DNA of 64,000 nucleotides, from the NCBI RefSeq assembly GCF_042649925.1, contig NZ_JBHSAF010000003.1, positions 62,001 through 126,000 of the forward strand. Direction: 5' to 3'. A program made the translations under genes and the position numbers. How positions within the stretch are numbered: the stretch's first letter is position 1; each line of letters opens with the position of its first letter. This DNA comes from Pseudaeromonas sharmana (GTDB taxonomy: Bacteria > Pseudomonadota > Gammaproteobacteria > Enterobacterales > Aeromonadaceae). Of this stretch, positions 34,670-46,066 are shown one piece after another. The notes below the pieces were generated by a model, which saw nothing but the letters and a program-made list of their open reading frames with translations, searched no databases and was not told where the DNA came from.

Positions 34670-35653
34670 TTACTTGAATTGAGCCAGGTTGTCCTTGTCG
34701 ACACCGACATAAGGAACCCGTACAACCTTGTTGACGATATTCCAGCTGGTGCCTTCACCGGCTGCCTTGCCTTCGGCGAGGTTCTTGGTCAGATCGAAGG
34801 TGGCTTTGGCCTGGTTCTTCGCGTCATTCAGCACGGTCCCGGCCAGCTCTCCCTTCTCGACGAGAGCCAGGGCTTCACTCAGTGCATCCACCCCAAACAC
34901 CGGGGTCTTCTTGGCTTGTGCCTTCAGCGACTCGATGGCACCCATGGCCATGGCGTCATTATTGGCGATGACCACTTCGATCTTGGCGGCGTTCGGGCCG
35001 GAGATCCAGGCGTCCATCTTGTCCTTGGCCATGGCGGTATCCCACATGGCGGTGTCCAGATGCAGCTGCTCGGTCTTGATGCCCTTTTCGTTCAGGGTCT
35101 TGATGACATAAGTGGTACGGGCTTCGGCGTCCGGATGACCGGGTTCGCCCTTCAGCAGCACGAACTGGATGGCACCATCCTTGTTCAGATCCCACTCCGG
35201 ATGAGCCTTCCACTGTTTGGTAATCAGCTCACCCTGGATGATGCCTGACTCTTTGGAGTCGGTGCCAACATAGTAGGCCTTGTCATAGCTGGCCAGGTCG
35301 GCGGCGCTCGGTTCCTTGTTGTAGAACACGATCGGAATGCCATCCCCTCTTACCTTGTCGATCACAACGGAAGCCGCAGCCGGGTCGACCAGATTGATGG
35401 CCAGTGCCTTGACACCCTTGGCCAGCATGACGTCGATCTGATCGTTTTGCTTGGATTGGTCGTTCTGCGAGTCGTTCATCAGCAGTTTGACATCCGGTGC
35501 CTTTTCCGCCTCCTGCTCGATGCTCTTGCGGACCACCGACATGAAATTATCGTCGTACTTATACACGGTGAAACCCAGCGTGGTTTCGGCCTGGGCCAGG
35601 GCACTCATGGACAAACCTGCCATGATGGCGGCAACTGTAGTCAGTTTCTTCAT
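34670..35653 (-). CDS. mglB: Galactose/glucose periplasmic binding protein MglB
   Basis: A 327-aa protein with signal peptide (KKLTTVAAIMAGLSMSALAQA, cleaved before ETTLGF). The mature part follows the E. coli galactose/glucose-binding protein (YKYDDNFMSVVRKSIEQEA, AINLVDPAAASVVIDK, FYNKEPS, ANNDAMAMGAIE, VFGVDALSEAL). It delivers galactose to MglAC and could also signal chemotaxis. First gene of mglBAC, with a GalR-type operator upstream. Confidence 0.95.
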   Translation of the reverse strand: MKKLTTVAAIMAGLSMSALAQAETTLGFTVYKYDDNFMSVVRKSIEQEAEKAPDVKLLMNDSQNDQSKQNDQIDVMLAKGVKALAINLVDPAAASVVIDKVRGDGIPIVFYNKEPSAADLASYDKAYYVGTDSKESGIIQGELITKQWKAHPEWDLNKDGAIQFVLLKGEPGHPDAEARTTYVIKTLNEKGIKTEQLHLDTAMWDTAMAKDKMDAWISGPNAAKIEVVIANNDAMAMGAIESLKAQAKKTPVFGVDALSEALALVEKGELAGTVLNDAKNQAKATFDLTKNLAEGKAAGEGTSWNIVNKVVRVPYVGVDKDNLAQFK

Positions 35654-35778
35654 TATCCTTCTCCGGCTTCCTATGTTGTTGAGTTAGGTTGCGCACCGTT
35701 GGCATACGACGTGGTTGTGTGCGCTCATTTCAATGTAGCCAAGTTGTTACATTTTGGTCTGTGATCGAAACAACAATA

Positions 35779-35794
35779 TGAAAACGATTACAAA
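35779..35794. promoter_or_regulatory. GalR/GalS-type operator upstream of mglB
   Basis: ATGAAAACGATTACAA matches the GalR-type consensus GTGKAANCGNTTNCAC at 11 of 14 defined positions, centred about 134 bp before the mglB start. TGTGATCGAAACAACA (35761-35776) beside it is a CRP half-site. The rest of this 250-bp spacer is AT-rich with no gene. Confidence 0.5.
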
Positions 35795-35903
35795 GTGTTA
35801 CAAAGAAGTGCAAATATAGTTAAAACAATGAGTTGGCAAGAATGATCTGCTTTGGCTCACGATTGGTTTTCTTTTGGAACCGTGTCGGGGTTCACAGATT
35901 GGT

Positions 35904-38900
35904 TTACCCCTCCCAGTGCCAGCGGTGGTGGTAGCGCCCGGGCGCAATCAGGTATTCGCTTCGGACGCTGGGGCTCCATGAGTCATCGCCGCCAACACCC
36001 ATATGGAATCCGTCGAGACAGAGATGGACGCCATCGTCCGACAGCAAGCTGTGCTGGTGAGACGTCTTGGCGAGGGTGGCAGGACTGAAGCGGCTCAGGC
36101 TGAAATGGAACTGGCCGCGGAGGGTGATGTCGGCAAACTGCAGCTGGCTGACATCACAGCGTAGCCCGTTCTCGCACGGGAACAGATACGGGGTGTGCAG
36201 ACTGGCCAGCGGTTGCGTCCACAGCCCGAAATCGGCCGAGAGCTTTCGATCCGGGTAGTTTTCATGAGGGCCGCGGCCCAGCCAGCTGACCTGTTCAGGG
36301 ATCTGTTGCAGTTGCAACAGCACGCCGAGGCGCGGCAGAGAGGGCATCTGTGCGGCAATCTGATCTTCTATGTCAACGGTCAGCTGTCCGGGGGCCGTCA
36401 GCTGGAAGTGTTTACGCCGGATCAGGCAAAGCTGCTCATGATGGTAGAAAGCATGTTCGACCAGGATCCCCGGCACCGGGCCGCTCTGGGTCGGCTGCAC
36501 ACTCAGGCAGCGCCGCTGCCAGCGCCCCAGCCCCACCGCCGCCCAGCGGGCAATCCATGACTGCGGGTCGAGGTGATCGGCTTCGCTGGTGCCGATATCG
36601 TTGTCCAGCGGGGCACGATAGAAATGATCCTGTAGCGGTGCCAGCAATTGGGGTGTGCCCCGATGAAACCATTGCACCAGATCGCCGTGTTGCCGTTCGA
36701 AGTGCCAGCACGCGAGATCGTCTCCCAGCTCCCAGCCATCGGCAACAGCGCGCAGCGCGTCGACAGCCCCGACGGCGGGTATTGGCAATGCCAGGGGAAC
36801 GGTGAGCGGCCATTGCTGGCGCGCACAGAGGTGTCCTGCCGCCGACCAGGCCGTGGCAGCGGTCTGCTCCACCCAGACGTCGAGCCAGACCTGTTGTCCG
36901 GCCGGCAGCGGTGGCAGCGTGGCTGACAGCGTCAGTGATGTCGCGTGCTGGGGCGCCAGGGTCAGCGCTTGCGAACCGCTGGCCAGGACATCGCCATCGG
37001 CACAGATCTGCCAGTGCAACCGCTCGTTGTCACTGACGCGGAACAGGTAGTCACTGCGCACCTCGAGTTGCAACGGCTGCTGGTTGAGGAGACGAAACAG
37101 GAAAAACTGTTGCGCGCGGGCGGCTTCATACAGCGCAGGGTGAGGAGTCCGATCCGGAAACACCAGCCCATTCAGACAAAACTGCCGATCATTGGGCTGG
37201 TCACCAAAGTCACCGCCATAGGCCCAGTAGGCTTGCCCCTGAGCGTCTTGGTGGCTCAGCCCCTGATCCACCCAGTCCCAGACAAAACCGCCCTGCAGCC
37301 GCGGGTATGCATGGAAGGCCTGCCAGTAGAGATGAAACCCGCCGAAGCTGTTTCCCATCGCATGCGCGTATTCGCACAGGATTAACGGGCGTGTCTCGCC
37401 CGGTAGACCAATCCACTTCTTCAATGACCATTTCGGCACCGCCGGGAACGGCTGATCCTCGTCGACCCGCGCGTACATAGGGCACAGTATGTCTGTCGCC
37501 GGGGTATTGGCGCCACCGCCCTCGTATTGTATCGGCCGGCTAGGATCCGCCCGCTTGATCCACTGGTACATGGCATCGTGCGCGGCGCCATAGCCGGATT
37601 CATTACCCAGCGACCAGATCAGGATGCAGGGGTGATTGCGATCGCGCTGTACCATGCGGCTGGCCCGCTCGCAACAGGCGGCCAGCCACTGCGGGTCATC
37701 CGTCAGCCGGTTCATGGGGATCATGCCATGGGTCTCGAGATTGGCCTCGTCGACCACGTATAGTCCGTAGCGATCACACAGGGTGTAAAACAGCGGGTGG
37801 TTCGGGTAGTGGGAGGCGCGTACGGCGTTGAAGTTATGCTGTTTCAGCAGCCGGATATCTTGCTCCATCCGCTCGGCGGTCATGACCTGGCCAAGATCCG
37901 GATCAAACTCATGGCGGTTGACGCCGCGGATGCGAAGCGGCTGGCCATTCAGACGCAAGAGGCCGTCACGGATCTCTATTTTGCGAAAACCGACGTCGCA
38001 GGCTTCCACTTCGATCAGCTGGCCATCGGCCGCCAGCAATTCGACCGTCAGCCGATACAGCTCGGGCTGTTCGGCACTCCACTGATGGGGGCTTGAGACC
38101 TGCAGGGTATGATGAATGTGATCCGCGTAGGCCCCACGTTCGTCGATGGGCCCGGTTCCCGGGCTGAGCTGTTCACGGCAGATTTTGTCGCTGCCCCGAT
38201 ACAGGGTCAGCCTGACACTCGGGCTGGATGCCACATGGTTTAGCACGATGCGTACGGCCAGTCGGCCATCGCGGTAGCAAGCATCAAGATCCGGGGTCAC
38301 CTGCAGATCGGCAATATGGAGTGCCGGCTTGTGCAGCAGGGTGACGTCACGAAAGAGCCCGCTGAGACGCCACATATCCTGATCTTCGAGGTAACTGCCA
38401 TCCGACCAGCGCAACACCATGGCGGCAATGCGGTTGCGCCCCGCATGCAGATAGGGGGTGAGATCGAATTCTGCCGGCAGGCGGCTGTCCTGCGAATATC
38501 CGACCCAGTGGCCGTTACACCACAGGTGCAGCGCACTGTTGGCGCCATCGAAGATGACTCGCACCTGGCCTTCACTGAGCCATTCCTGCGGTAGCTCAAA
38601 TTCGCGGCTGTAGCAGCCGGTGGGGTTCTGTTCCGGGACGCGTGGCGGTTGGCAGGGAAACGGGTATTTGATGTTGGTGTAAATCGGTGTATCAAAGCCC
38701 TGGCACTGCCAATTACCAGGGACTGTGAGGGCGACGGCGTCGGGTAAGTCCTGCTCTATCCAGTCGGCTGGAACCTGTTCCGGGGCGGCAAACCAGTTGA
38801 ATTGCCACATCCCGTTCAGGCTCACCCGGCTGGTGGAGCGCAGATCGCAGCGCGCCGATGCCAGATCTCGCCAGCTGGAGAGCGGCGTGTGGGACGGTAA

Positions 38901-38966
38901 GCGATGCACATGGGTGATCGCCGGGGTTTGCCAATCCTGACGGGCGAGAATTTCTGCCAAAGACAT
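35904..38966 (-). CDS. lacZ: Beta-galactosidase (glycoside hydrolase family 2)
   Basis: A 1020-aa cytoplasmic enzyme splitting lactose and other beta-galactosides; E. coli LacZ has 1024. The acid/base Glu is E456 in WSLGNESGYG and the nucleophile Glu is E532 in LCEYAHAMGN. LNGMWQFNW and VPGNWQCQGFDTPIYTN mark the sugar-binding domain. AAGGATG lies upstream of the ATG. No lactose permease is beside it; galactose released or imported by mglBAC just downstream is the functional link. A GalR-type operator precedes it. Confidence 0.97.
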   Translation of the reverse strand: MSLAEILARQDWQTPAITHVHRLPSHTPLSSWRDLASARCDLRSTSRVSLNGMWQFNWFAAPEQVPADWIEQDLPDAVALTVPGNWQCQGFDTPIYTNIKYPFPCQPPRVPEQNPTGCYSREFELPQEWLSEGQVRVIFDGANSALHLWCNGHWVGYSQDSRLPAEFDLTPYLHAGRNRIAAMVLRWSDGSYLEDQDMWRLSGLFRDVTLLHKPALHIADLQVTPDLDACYRDGRLAVRIVLNHVASSPSVRLTLYRGSDKICREQLSPGTGPIDERGAYADHIHHTLQVSSPHQWSAEQPELYRLTVELLAADGQLIEVEACDVGFRKIEIRDGLLRLNGQPLRIRGVNRHEFDPDLGQVMTAERMEQDIRLLKQHNFNAVRASHYPNHPLFYTLCDRYGLYVVDEANLETHGMIPMNRLTDDPQWLAACCERASRMVQRDRNHPCILIWSLGNESGYGAAHDAMYQWIKRADPSRPIQYEGGGANTPATDILCPMYARVDEDQPFPAVPKWSLKKWIGLPGETRPLILCEYAHAMGNSFGGFHLYWQAFHAYPRLQGGFVWDWVDQGLSHQDAQGQAYWAYGGDFGDQPNDRQFCLNGLVFPDRTPHPALYEAARAQQFFLFRLLNQQPLQLEVRSDYLFRVSDNERLHWQICADGDVLASGSQALTLAPQHATSLTLSATLPPLPAGQQVWLDVWVEQTAATAWSAAGHLCARQQWPLTVPLALPIPAVGAVDALRAVADGWELGDDLACWHFERQHGDLVQWFHRGTPQLLAPLQDHFYRAPLDNDIGTSEADHLDPQSWIARWAAVGLGRWQRRCLSVQPTQSGPVPGILVEHAFYHHEQLCLIRRKHFQLTAPGQLTVDIEDQIAAQMPSLPRLGVLLQLQQIPEQVSWLGRGPHENYPDRKLSADFGLWTQPLASLHTPYLFPCENGLRCDVSQLQFADITLRGQFHFSLSRFSPATLAKTSHQHSLLSDDGVHLCLDGFHMGVGGDDSWSPSVRSEYLIAPGRYHHRWHWEG

Positions 38967-39047
38967 GGGGATGCATCCTTGATACCGGGGGTGCAGCCAA
39001 GTCTAGTTCACTCCTTGTACAGCAAAGGCGATCCTTCTCACACGATC

Positions 39048-39063
39048 GTGAAATCGTTACCAC
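39048..39063. promoter_or_regulatory. GalR/GalS-type operator upstream of lacZ
   Basis: GTGAAATCGTTACCAC matches GTGKAANCGNTTNCAC at 12 of 14 defined positions, 82 bp before the lacZ start. It resembles the site before mglB, so one GalR-like repressor (not in this window) may control both. Confidence 0.55.
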
Positions 39064-39157
39064 AACATAATCCGTGCTTTTTATCCGGCTTTTCGCTGTG
39101 AAATGGCATAAAAGGCGAGTTTAATGCGCCTGATACCAGATGGTGCCCAGTTTGCAG

Positions 39158-40090
39158 TTATGCGTTTACATCCTGCCCTGGCACGGCGACCGGCTTGTTC
39201 TCCGCTGGCTCCGCGGCCACGAGCGGTACGCCGGCACGACGTAACTCGGCTTCAATCAGGGGTCGCATGCGCTCGACACAGACTTCCCCTTCGGCGATGG
39301 CCTCGTTGGCGCGATGAAAATCCATGATGGCGAGATGGCCAACCTGGGGATTGAGGATGATATCCGGTGGATCCCCCGCCATCCGCGCCCGGGTGATGCG
39401 CTCCTGCATGATGCTGATGGCGCCGTTCATCACACCCAGCATGCCGGGAGCACCGTGGCCGTTGCGCTTGGCCAGCCATTGCAGCAACGGGTTCTTTGGC
39501 GTGACCTCATCATCCCGGCTGGCCCAGGCATGACGCGAGTCGGAGTTCAGATTGACCGCAATCACCAGATCGGCGCCCATGGCGCGACACAGCGAAATCG
39601 GCACCGGGTTGACGACGGCACCATCGATTAACCACTGACCATCGACCTGGACCGGTACGAACATGCCGGGAATCGAACAGGAGGCGCGAACCGACGCCAT
39701 GACGCCGCCCTGTTGCAGCCAGCGCTCGCGGCCGCTTTCCAGCTCGGTGGCGACACAGGCAAACGGCTTCTTCAGCTCCGAGAACGTCAATTCGCCAACC
39801 CGCTCCTCGGCGACGCCAAACACCTTGTCACCGCGCAGCAGGCCACCGGAAAACGCCGGGTCGAGCAGCGTCATCACCTGAAGGCGGGTGAAACCGCGCA
39901 CCCACTCCTCCAGTGCGGACAACTCACCGGCGGCATAGGCTGCACCGACCAGGGCACCGATGCTGCAACCGGCCACCAGATCCGGGGCGATCCCGAGTTT
40001 GGCGAGACCGCGTAACACGCCGATGTGCGCCCAACCGCGGGCTGCGCCACTGCCCAGTGCAATACCGATTCGTAAGGGTTTCCTGTCCAT
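39158..40090 (-). CDS. rssA: RssA-like patatin-family phospholipase
   Basis: A 310-aa protein of the bacterial patatin family. LRIGIALGSGAARGWAHIGVLRGL carries the oxyanion glycines, GCSIG holds the nucleophile Ser and DGAVVNP the catalytic Asp. RMAGDPPDIIL and DFHRANEAIAEGE match E. coli RssA closely. The ATG at 40090 has GAGGTCAGG just before it; the longer frame would overlap the divergent gene. RssA function in vivo is uncertain. The C-terminal ~30 residues are extra compared with E. coli. Divergent from the DUF423 gene, 95 bp apart. Confidence 0.9.
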   Translation of the reverse strand: MDRKPLRIGIALGSGAARGWAHIGVLRGLAKLGIAPDLVAGCSIGALVGAAYAAGELSALEEWVRGFTRLQVMTLLDPAFSGGLLRGDKVFGVAEERVGELTFSELKKPFACVATELESGRERWLQQGGVMASVRASCSIPGMFVPVQVDGQWLIDGAVVNPVPISLCRAMGADLVIAVNLNSDSRHAWASRDDEVTPKNPLLQWLAKRNGHGAPGMLGVMNGAISIMQERITRARMAGDPPDIILNPQVGHLAIMDFHRANEAIAEGEVCVERMRPLIEAELRRAGVPLVAAEPAENKPVAVPGQDVNA

Positions 40091-40185
40091 CCTGACCTCG
40101 GATTCCGTTCTCAGTGCTGGCATCATAGCAGCAGCCGGATGGCAGAGGTATGACGGTATGTCGCAGTTGAGACCAAGGAGCAAGC

Positions 40186-40629
40186 ATGCGGATTCGACAA
40201 CAATCATGGTGGATGGGAATGTGCGGACTGGCGGGCGCGACGGCCGTGGCCATGGGCGCCTGGGCTGCCCACGGTATGGCTTCACGTCTGCCGCCGGAGG
40301 CGGTGGCCATCGTCCAGCTGGCGGTACAGTATCAACTCTGGCATGCGCTGGCGTTGGGGCTGGTGGTGGTGCTGGCGCAGCGGGCGCCGTGCAGCCGGAG
40401 TTTGTGTGTCGCCGGCTGGGCCTTTGTGGCCGGACTCTGGCTGTTTTGTGGCAGCCTCTATCTGCTGGCGCTGGCCGGCGTCAAGGCGCTGGGCTGGTTG
40501 ACCCCCTGTGGTGGCCTGGCGCTGATGCTGGGCTGGGTGTGCCTGTTGGTTCATGGCGTCACGGCGTCGGGTCGCGGCTGGCGTAATTCGCAGCCGGATC
40601 CAGGCCATAACGATGCTAATATCGGATAG
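40186..40629 (+). CDS. DUF423 small membrane protein (YgdD-like)
   Basis: A 147-aa inner-membrane protein with four hydrophobic helices. GAWAAHGMASRLPPE and VQYQLWHALALGL are the conserved parts of DUF423/YgdD. AAGGAG precedes the ATG. It is 31 bp upstream of a LysR regulator on the same strand, and in many gammaproteobacteria ygdD likewise neighbours a LysR gene (gcvA). Function unknown. Confidence 0.85.
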   Translation: MRIRQQSWWMGMCGLAGATAVAMGAWAAHGMASRLPPEAVAIVQLAVQYQLWHALALGLVVVLAQRAPCSRSLCVAGWAFVAGLWLFCGSLYLLALAGVKALGWLTPCGGLALMLGWVCLLVHGVTASGRGWRNSQPDPGHNDANIG

Positions 40630-40660
40630 TAGCCACCTTGATTAGCAGGGAAAGTCGAAC

Positions 40661-41551
40661 ATGCGCGGATTGAATTATCACCATCTCTACTACTTCTGGG
40701 TGACAGCCCGTCTGGGCAGCCTGCGGGCGGCAGCACAACGTCTGCACCTGGCGCCGCAGACGATGAGCGATCAAATCAAACTACTGGAAGAACGGCTGCA
40801 CCATCCGTTGTTTGAGCGGCAGGGGCGGCGTCTGGTCCTGACGGTCGAGGGACACCAGGTTTTTGCCTATGCCAGCCGCATGTTTGCTATCGGTGAAGAG
40901 CTGGCCTCGTTATTTGATGGCAAGCGCCAGGGGAGTTGGCCGGCGTTTCGCATCGGCATTACCGATGCCTTGCCCAAGCGACTGGTTCAGCAGTGGTTAT
41001 CGCCGCTGTTTGCCCAGCAGCCGACACTGCATCTCAGCTGCCAGGAGGGGCCCATCACCCGGCTGCTGGGGCAGTTGAGTGTGCATGAACTCGACGCCGT
41101 GCTCTCCGAGGTGGCCTACAGCGCCGGCCTCGATGTGCAGGCGCGCAGCTATCCGTTATTGCGTACTCAGGTGGCGTTTTTTGCCGCGCCGGGCCTGCTG
41201 GCCCAAAGCGAGCTGCCGTTCCCGGCTTGTCTTGGCGAGTTGCCGTTGTTGTTGCCCGATCCCGAGCATCCGTTGCATGCCCAGTTGTTGGGCTGGTTGC
41301 ACGATCAGGGCATCACCCCCTGGGTGCGAGCCGAAATTCGCGACAGCGGACTGATGCAGGTCATGGCGGAGGCCGGCGATGGTGTCATGCCGGCACCGGC
41401 CCAGATGGCGATGCCGCTGGCGCGTCGGCATGAGCTGCAGTTGCTTGGCGAATGTGGCGATCTGCACAGCGAGGTGTTTTTGATTCTTCCCGGCCAGCGC
41501 AATCCCCATCCCGCGGCCGAGGCCCTGCTGCGTCACGCCGAACAAGGTTAA
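40661..41551 (+). CDS. NhaR-like LysR-family regulator
   Basis: A 296-aa LysR-type protein. The start RGLNYHHLYYFWVTARLGSLRAAAQRL is characteristic of NhaR, the activator of the sodium/proton antiporter nhaA in E. coli. The helix-turn-helix is LRAAAQRLHLAPQTMSDQIKLLEERL. No antiporter gene is adjacent, so the target is probably elsewhere. It follows DUF423 closely and may be cotranscribed. Confidence 0.85.
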   Translation: MRGLNYHHLYYFWVTARLGSLRAAAQRLHLAPQTMSDQIKLLEERLHHPLFERQGRRLVLTVEGHQVFAYASRMFAIGEELASLFDGKRQGSWPAFRIGITDALPKRLVQQWLSPLFAQQPTLHLSCQEGPITRLLGQLSVHELDAVLSEVAYSAGLDVQARSYPLLRTQVAFFAAPGLLAQSELPFPACLGELPLLLPDPEHPLHAQLLGWLHDQGITPWVRAEIRDSGLMQVMAEAGDGVMPAPAQMAMPLARRHELQLLGECGDLHSEVFLILPGQRNPHPAAEALLRHAEQG

Positions 41552-41661
41552 TAAAATGTTAATTGCGCCACAAACCCGGCGGCGCAGAGCCAGGATCAGG
41601 AACTAAGCTGAACCAGACATCGGCCTGAAGCAGGCAAACTGGACAGCACAAGGAGATCCTG

Positions 41662-43545
<1,884 letters not shown>

Positions 43546-43551
43546 GGCATG

Positions 43552-43578
43552 ACGGGGCGCCGTCTCTCGACGCCCCGT
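43552..43578. terminator. Stem-loop between convergent genes
   Basis: ACGGGGCG (43552-43559) pairs with CGCCCCGT (43571-43578). It separates the acyl-CoA ligase and rnk genes; no T run follows in either direction, so strength is uncertain. Confidence 0.5.
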
Positions 43579-43584
43579 TGCGGC

Positions 43585-43977
43585 TCAGAGCGCGGCGTGG
43601 CTGACGTCGATCAGTTCGACTCGCAGCGGCTTGCCGCCGGGCCCTGGCCAGTCAATGCGATCGCCGACAGTCAACCCCAGCAGGGCACTGCCCACTGGCG
43701 CCAGAATCGAGATGCGTTCCTGCTGGCCCTGTACCTCATGGGGATAGACCAGTGTCAGGCAAAATTCGCTATCGCCCGGCAACAGGCGAAAACGCACGCG
43801 GGAGTGCATGCGGACCACATTGTCAGGCATCTGCGCCAGCGGCAGAATCTCTGCCCGTGCCAGTTCGGCTTCGAGTGTCTCCAGCCCGGGACACTGCTGT
43901 GGGGTCAGGGTTTCCAGTAGCGTTTCGATGCGAGCCAAGTCAGTAGCAGACATGCGAATATGAGGCGGAATGCTCAT
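43585..43977 (-). CDS. rnk: Nucleoside diphosphate kinase regulator Rnk
   Basis: A 130-aa protein of the Rnk/GreA-C-terminal family, slightly shorter than E. coli Rnk (136). A short N-terminal helical pair (about residues 10-45) precedes the FKBP-like domain: SRVRFRLLPGDSEFCLTLVYPHE and SILAPVGSALLGLTVGDRIDWP. It binds RNA polymerase near the secondary channel and affects nucleotide pools. AAGGAG precedes the ATG at 43977. Confidence 0.9.
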   Translation of the reverse strand: MSIPPHIRMSATDLARIETLLETLTPQQCPGLETLEAELARAEILPLAQMPDNVVRMHSRVRFRLLPGDSEFCLTLVYPHEVQGQQERISILAPVGSALLGLTVGDRIDWPGPGGKPLRVELIDVSHAAL

Positions 43978-44136
43978 GGATTTCTCCTTGGGTTGGGTAA
44001 AAACCTCAACCGTAACGCAATGCCCTTCGGTGATGCAACAGGATGGCGCCCATCGTGCAATCACGCTTAGGCGACCGGGCCGTCGGCGCGGAGACAGCCT
44101 GGAGTGGCGAGCTGTCGTATCGGGCAGACCGCGCCG

Positions 44137-44574
44137 TCATTCACCCGCCGCCATGCGCTGACGGGCCAGATCGGGCACCGCGCGCGGCCGGCCGAGGGCA
44201 TCGACCGCCACATAGGTGAAGGTGGCATCGGTGACCCGGCTGCGTTCGCCGATCGGTTCGCTGGCGACTTTCTTCACCCAGATTTCCAATCGGACCTTCA
44301 GTGAACTGCGGCCGATATGCACACATTCGCCATAACAACAGACCACATCTCCGACGGCGACCGGTTTGAGAAACGTGATGGCATCGACGGCGACGGTGAC
44401 CACGCGCCCTTGAGCCAGCTCCTTGGCCAGGATGGCGCCCCCCATATCCATCTGCGCCATCAACCAGCCACCAAAGATGTCGCCGTTGGGGTTGGTGTCG
44501 GCTGGCATCGCCAGCGTTCTCAGCAGCAGGGTGCCACCGGGTGCAGCAGGTTGTGTCGAGCTGGAAACGGGCAT
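44137..44574 (-). CDS. yciA: YciA-type acyl-CoA thioesterase
   Basis: A 145-aa hotdog-fold enzyme hydrolysing acyl-CoAs in the cytoplasm. NPNGDIFGGWLMAQMDMGGAILA contains the active-site Asp and hotdog helix, and VAVDAITFLKPVAVGDVVCCYG the following strands, both as in YciA. Monocistronic, minus strand, behind rnk. Confidence 0.92.
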   Translation of the reverse strand: MPVSSSTQPAAPGGTLLLRTLAMPADTNPNGDIFGGWLMAQMDMGGAILAKELAQGRVVTVAVDAITFLKPVAVGDVVCCYGECVHIGRSSLKVRLEIWVKKVASEPIGERSRVTDATFTYVAVDALGRPRAVPDLARQRMAAGE

Positions 44575-44706
44575 ATCAGGACTCCTTGGACTCTATTTTC
44601 TCGGTTTTCCTTTCAGCAATTTGCCGCGGAAAGCTGGGAAAATCACCAATTTGTAGTTCTGTTAGGCTTCTGTTTAGGTCGTTTGCTTAAAAAAACATCG
44701 TTCGGC

Positions 44707-44736
44707 TTGGCGTCGGAACTCTTTGAGTACTACACT
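44707..44736 (+). promoter_or_regulatory. Possible sigma-70 promoter of ompA
   Basis: TTGGCG and TACACT are separated by 18 bp, 137 bp upstream of the ompA start, leaving a long leader as is usual for ompA. Weak evidence from sequence alone. Confidence 0.35.
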
Positions 44737-44872
44737 ACCCAGGTCACGTTTTTACGTGCAACCGGATGACTTGTCGTCGAAAAAATGCTGTGGCGAGTCA
44801 GCTTGTCCGGATCGTTCGGGTAAATACTGGCATACCTTGCTTTGATGCAATGGAACCACAACGAGGCAAACA

Positions 44873-45913
44873 ATGATGAAAAAGACAGCAATCGCAGTGG
44901 CCATCAGTGGCCTGTTTATGGTGGCTGGCGCACAGGCAGCGCCGCAAGACAATACCTGGTATGCCGGTGGCAAACTGGGCTGGTCCAATTTCCAAGTCTC
45001 CAAAGATGATGTTTCCAGCACCCTGAACACCTACGACGTGACTCGTCACGATGATGTCGGTGGTGGTGTTTACGGTGGTTATCAGTTCAACAACTGGTTC
45101 GGTATCGAAGCCGGTTACGACTATCTCGGCAAGATGGACTTCGACTCTTCTGCCGGCGCGGGCGATCTGCAATCTCAAGGTCTCCAACTGGCAGCCAAAC
45201 TGAGCTACAACCTGGGTGCCGCGGATATTTACGGCAAGGTGGGTGGTTTCGGTTACCACACCAAGTCGCTGGGTGAGAGCGACGACGGTGTTGCGCCGCT
45301 GCTGGCCTTCGGTACCGAATATGCGATCAACCGTGACTGGGCTGCCCGTTTCGAGTACCAGTGGGTGTCCAAGATCGGCGATAAAGAAGATCTGGGCTTC
45401 GAGCCGGACAACGGCTTGCTGAGCGTCGGCGTCAACTACCGCTTCGGCCAACAGGCTCCGGCTGTCGCCCCGGCTCCGGCTCCGGAACCTGCTCCGGCTC
45501 CGGCTCCGGTCACTGTGACCAAGGAGTTCAGCCTCTCCTCCGACGTACTGTTCGACTTCAACAAGGCCACGCTGAAGCCGGCTGGTGTTGAAGCTCTGGA
45601 TGGTCTGTATGGCCAGATCAAGGCCGAAACGCCGAAGGATGGTTCTGCGCTGGTGATCGGTTATACCGACCGTATCGGTTCTGACCAGTACAACCAGGCG
45701 CTGTCCGAGAAGCGTGCCAAGACCGTTGCCGACTATCTGGTAGGCAAGGGTATCCCGGCTGACAAGATCTCCACCCAAGGTCGTGGTGAAGCGGATCCGG
45801 TCACTGGTACCCAGTGTGACGGCGTGAAGGGCAAGAAGAAGCTGATCAGCTGCCTGGCTCCGGATCGTCGTGTCACCATCCAGGTGACTGGCGTCAAGGA
45901 AGTGACCGAATAA
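44873..45913 (+). CDS. ompA: OmpA-family outer-membrane protein
   Basis: A 346-aa protein. A signal peptide (KKTAIAVAISGLFMVAGAQA, cleaved before APQDNTWY) leads into an eight-strand beta-barrel (TWYAGGKLGWSNF to GVNYRF, about residues 24-193). A Pro-Ala hinge (about 197-218) joins it to the peptidoglycan-binding OmpA C-terminal domain (SDVLFDFNKATLKPAG, GYTDRIGSDQYNQALSEKRA, DRRVTIQV). Two adjacent ATGs at 44873 and 44876 follow GAGG. Major structural porin and cell-wall anchor; a clear terminator follows. Confidence 0.97.
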   Translation: MMKKTAIAVAISGLFMVAGAQAAPQDNTWYAGGKLGWSNFQVSKDDVSSTLNTYDVTRHDDVGGGVYGGYQFNNWFGIEAGYDYLGKMDFDSSAGAGDLQSQGLQLAAKLSYNLGAADIYGKVGGFGYHTKSLGESDDGVAPLLAFGTEYAINRDWAARFEYQWVSKIGDKEDLGFEPDNGLLSVGVNYRFGQQAPAVAPAPAPEPAPAPAPVTVTKEFSLSSDVLFDFNKATLKPAGVEALDGLYGQIKAETPKDGSALVIGYTDRIGSDQYNQALSEKRAKTVADYLVGKGIPADKISTQGRGEADPVTGTQCDGVKGKKKLISCLAPDRRVTIQVTGVKEVTE

Positions 45914-45937
45914 GCGCGACGCGTTCACGGTCCATAC

Positions 45938-45961
45938 AACGCCAGCCTGCGGGCTGGCGTT
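45938..45961 (+). terminator. ompA terminator
   Basis: AACGCCAGCC (45938-45947) pairs perfectly with GGCTGGCGTT (45952-45961), loop TGCG, followed by TGTCATTTCT. Confidence 0.85.
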
Positions 45962-46066
45962 GTCATTTCTCCTCCGTTGAAATCACTCAGCAATCGGCTG
46001 CGGCTTTTACTTCATGCCCCGCGCTGGCTAGACTTCACCCCCGTCCTCTTTTCTGCCTGGCGTATC

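Noticed and set aside
45977..46066. N-terminal extension of the first DEAD-box helicase
   Set aside because: The sequence before MTFSEL does not resemble helicase N-termini and starts just after the ompA terminator.
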